Assembly (NCBI GenBank): GCA_013043825.1
Contig: JABDNM010000241.1
Location: 1 to 37,895 of the forward strand
Direction of reading: 5' to 3'
DNA: 37,895 bases
From: Flavobacteriaceae bacterium
GTDB lineage: Bacteria > Bacteroidota > Bacteroidia > Flavobacteriales > Flavobacteriaceae
In this document: in pieces, positions 36,206 through 37,895 of the stretch
How the letters are laid out: every line of letters begins with the position of its first letter
Position numbering within the stretch: the first letter of the stretch is position 1
Position numbers and translations under genes: made by a program
Notes under the pieces: model-generated
Databases searched by the model: none
Seen by the model: only the letters and a program-made list of their open reading frames with translations
Told to the model about the DNA's origin: nothing

Positions 36206-37895
36206 ATGAAAATGAAGTTCCCCAAGAATCTACCTGCCCTACTGGTACTATGCCTTATTGGTATTAACTCTTATGCTCAAGGTCCCGGAAGTTTATTCGT
36301 GGATGCCGGCCCTGATGTTACGGCCGACTGTGCCTCTGGAGGTTGTGCCGACATAACCGCGACCTTCCTTGAAACCTTTGATACAAGCGGACTTTCGTAC
36401 CAAGTCAATTCAATTTCGTACAATCCACCATTCCCATTTAATGGTTTGGCGAATCCATTAAATCCAAATATCGATGATGCTTGGTCTCCCGTGGATAATT
36501 TACCATTCGATTTTTGTTATTTCGGAGATTTGGAGACTCAATTTCAAGTGGGATCCAATGGGGTGATCCGTTTCGATGTGGATCCAAGTGATACCACGAA
36601 TGGCTGGTCTTTTTCTGAAAACCTGCCCAATAATACCAATCCAACCTTAGGTGAAGCGAATGTATGCTCTCCTGTACATGATATTGATCCTTCTGCATCC
36701 ACCACTGAAGAAATTGGTTATGAAGTTCTTGGAGCCTTCCCGAACCGGGTATTGGTGGTCTCTTATTACGAGGTCCCTATGTTTTCCGGAGCGTGTAATT
36801 CGATGCTAGCCACTCAAATGATGGTTTTCTATGAATTCTCCAATGTAATTGAAATGTATATTCAGGACAAACCGTCCTGTACGACTTGGCAAAATGGAGC
36901 TACAGCCATTGGGATACAAAATGATGCCGGAGATACCGCCTTTGTTCCACCAGGACGAAATACTTCAGATTCACCATACACCTTAACAAATGAAGCCTGG
37001 AGTTTTGAACCTATTGGACCACCAACCTATGTATTCGAATGGTTGGATTCCATGGGTAATGTAATTGGCACAACGCCAACGATCAATGTATGTCCAGCAG
37101 GCTCTGAAGTATATACTGCCCGGGTCACATGGACAAATACATGTAACGGAGATGTAGTTGTTTTGACCGACGATGTGACAGTTTCTACCCTGGCGCCTTT
37201 TGCCATTGATTTGGGGCCAGATCAAAATATTTGTGGAACAGACGATGTAATCCTGGACGCCAGTCCCGGGGCTCCTGCAGGAGCTGTTTACGAATGGTTT
37301 TTCAATGCTATCTCTCAAGGAGCTCCCTCACCGGCCAATCCAACCTTTACAGTGATGTCGCCTAATTCCGGTACATATTCAGTACAAGTGTATGATCCTG
37401 CAGATCCTAGCTGTGTAGTTGGCGATAGCGTTGAGATCAACTATTTCGCACCTGCCACTGGTAATCCTCCCATGCCTTTAGTTGTTTGTGATAGTGACAA
37501 TGATGGTTTTGCTGAATTCGATCTAACTTTGGCCGATAACGATATTACGGGAGGAGATCCCGATTTGGTAGTCACCTACCACGGGACACTCCTCGATGCA
37601 CAAAATGGTGTGCTTCCATTGCCGAACCCCTATACCAATGACGATATCTATAATGACAGTGTCTGGGCGCGCGTTGAAAGCATGTCTAGTGGTTGTTTCG
37701 ATACCGTTGAATTATTTTTAATTGTTCGTGATTCACCGGTAGCGACCACTCCGGCCGATCCATTGCGTATGTGCGACGATTCCACCCCCGATGGTTTCAC
37801 TTTTTTCGATCTCACGGTTGTTGAGCCTGAGGTTTTGGGCGGTATGGATCCTACCGAGTTTGACATTTACTATTATGTTTTGCAGAGTGATGCGG
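36206..37895 (+). CDS. Large secreted surface protein of the gliding-motility/T9SS type, 3' truncated by window edge
   Basis: The frame starts at ATG 36206 and stays open to the last base, 563 codons, without a stop. A signal peptide (about 1-24, LLVLCLIGINSYA before QGPG) leads into a DAGPDVTADC segment. A conserved N-terminal region follows at about 50-270 (YNPPFPFNGLANPLNPNIDD, VWSP-like; NRVLVVSYYEVP; AIGIQNDAGD). PKD/Ig-like units come next, to about 415 (DLGPDQNICG; SGTYSVQVYDP). Repeats begin at about 423 (VVCDSDNDGFAEFDLT) and 522 (RMCDDSTPDGFTFFDLT). In flavobacteria such proteins usually run to thousands of residues and end in a gliding-motility-associated C-terminal domain for type IX export; that end is outside the window. 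A weak promoter-like TAAATTTC lies at 36177-36184. Confidence 0.92.
   Translation, partial: MKMKFPKNLPALLVLCLIGINSYAQGPGSLFVDAGPDVTADCASGGCADITATFLETFDTSGLSYQVNSISYNPPFPFNGLANPLNPNIDDAWSPVDNLPFDFCYFGDLETQFQVGSNGVIRFDVDPSDTTNGWSFSENLPNNTNPTLGEANVCSPVHDIDPSASTTEEIGYEVLGAFPNRVLVVSYYEVPMFSGACNSMLATQMMVFYEFSNVIEMYIQDKPSCTTWQNGATAIGIQNDAGDTAFVPPGRNTSDSPYTLTNEAWSFEPIGPPTYVFEWLDSMGNVIGTTPTINVCPAGSEVYTARVTWTNTCNGDVVVLTDDVTVSTLAPFAIDLGPDQNICGTDDVILDASPGAPAGAVYEWFFNAISQGAPSPANPTFTVMSPNSGTYSVQVYDPADPSCVVGDSVEINYFAPATGNPPMPLVVCDSDNDGFAEFDLTLADNDITGGDPDLVVTYHGTLLDAQNGVLPLPNPYTNDDIYNDSVWARVESMSSGCFDTVELFLIVRDSPVATTPADPLRMCDDSTPDGFTFFDLTVVEPEVLGGMDPTEFDIYYYVLQSDA

Overview
The window comes from a bacterium of the Bacteroidetes, most probably a marine-type member of the Flavobacteriaceae. 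Supporting signs are a SusD-like lipoprotein, an ECF sigma/FecR/TonB-receptor cassette, a fused SecDF, a gliding-motility/type IX secretion style surface protein, DUF2911, many lipoproteins with short lipoboxes, and promoters of the TTG-N17-23-TAnnTTTG type. It is ordinary chromosome: I see no rRNA, tRNA, CRISPR array, insertion sequence or phage genes. The genus cannot be fixed from the sequence alone.

Layout. 1-1.65 kb: the 3' part of a SusD-family gene whose lipobox cysteine lies at bases 6-8; its SusC partner should be just outside the left edge. 1.67-6.5 kb (minus): ECF sigma factor, FecR-like anti-sigma factor and an STN-bearing TonB-dependent receptor with no SusD partner, followed by a lipoprotein. 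A lipoprotein built of internal repeats (6.7-8.1 kb) is divergent from the cassette. 8.15-11.9 kb (minus): a secreted M28 peptidase, an NTF2-like lipoprotein, a secreted tandem-domain protein, an SRPBCC protein and a 32-residue membrane peptide. 12.1-16.2 kb (plus): an orphan CHASE-type histidine kinase, ffh and folD. 16.15-17.6 kb (minus): an AI-2E-family permease with a DUF1232 protein. 17.8-18.1 kb: a tiny secreted protein carrying the ICHIPPGN motif. 18.1-21.1 kb (minus): a tightly coupled operon of a DUF1579/NTF2-like secreted protein, an AprA/SxtA-like methyltransferase and a VOC-fold protein. 21.2-23.3 kb (minus): HerA-like ATPase and a lipoprotein. 23.65-32.1 kb: queE, gyrB, mdh, an unknown exported protein and secDF on plus, with a DUF2911 protein on minus. 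32.2-36.1 kb (minus): folE, cysS, yidD, lgt and a DUF192 lipoprotein. 36.2 kb to the right edge: the N-terminal 563 codons of a large surface protein.

Functionally the window mixes housekeeping genes (ffh, folD, gyrB, mdh, secDF, cysS, folE, lgt, yidD, queE) with envelope and nutrient-acquisition genes. Several housekeeping genes serve protein export: ffh/SRP, secDF, yidD and lgt, the last of which would lipidate the many lipoproteins encoded here. The least explained parts are the methyltransferase operon at 18.1-21.1 kb, the sigma/FecR/receptor cassette with its repeat lipoprotein, the 32-residue membrane peptide, and two promoters that abut start codons.
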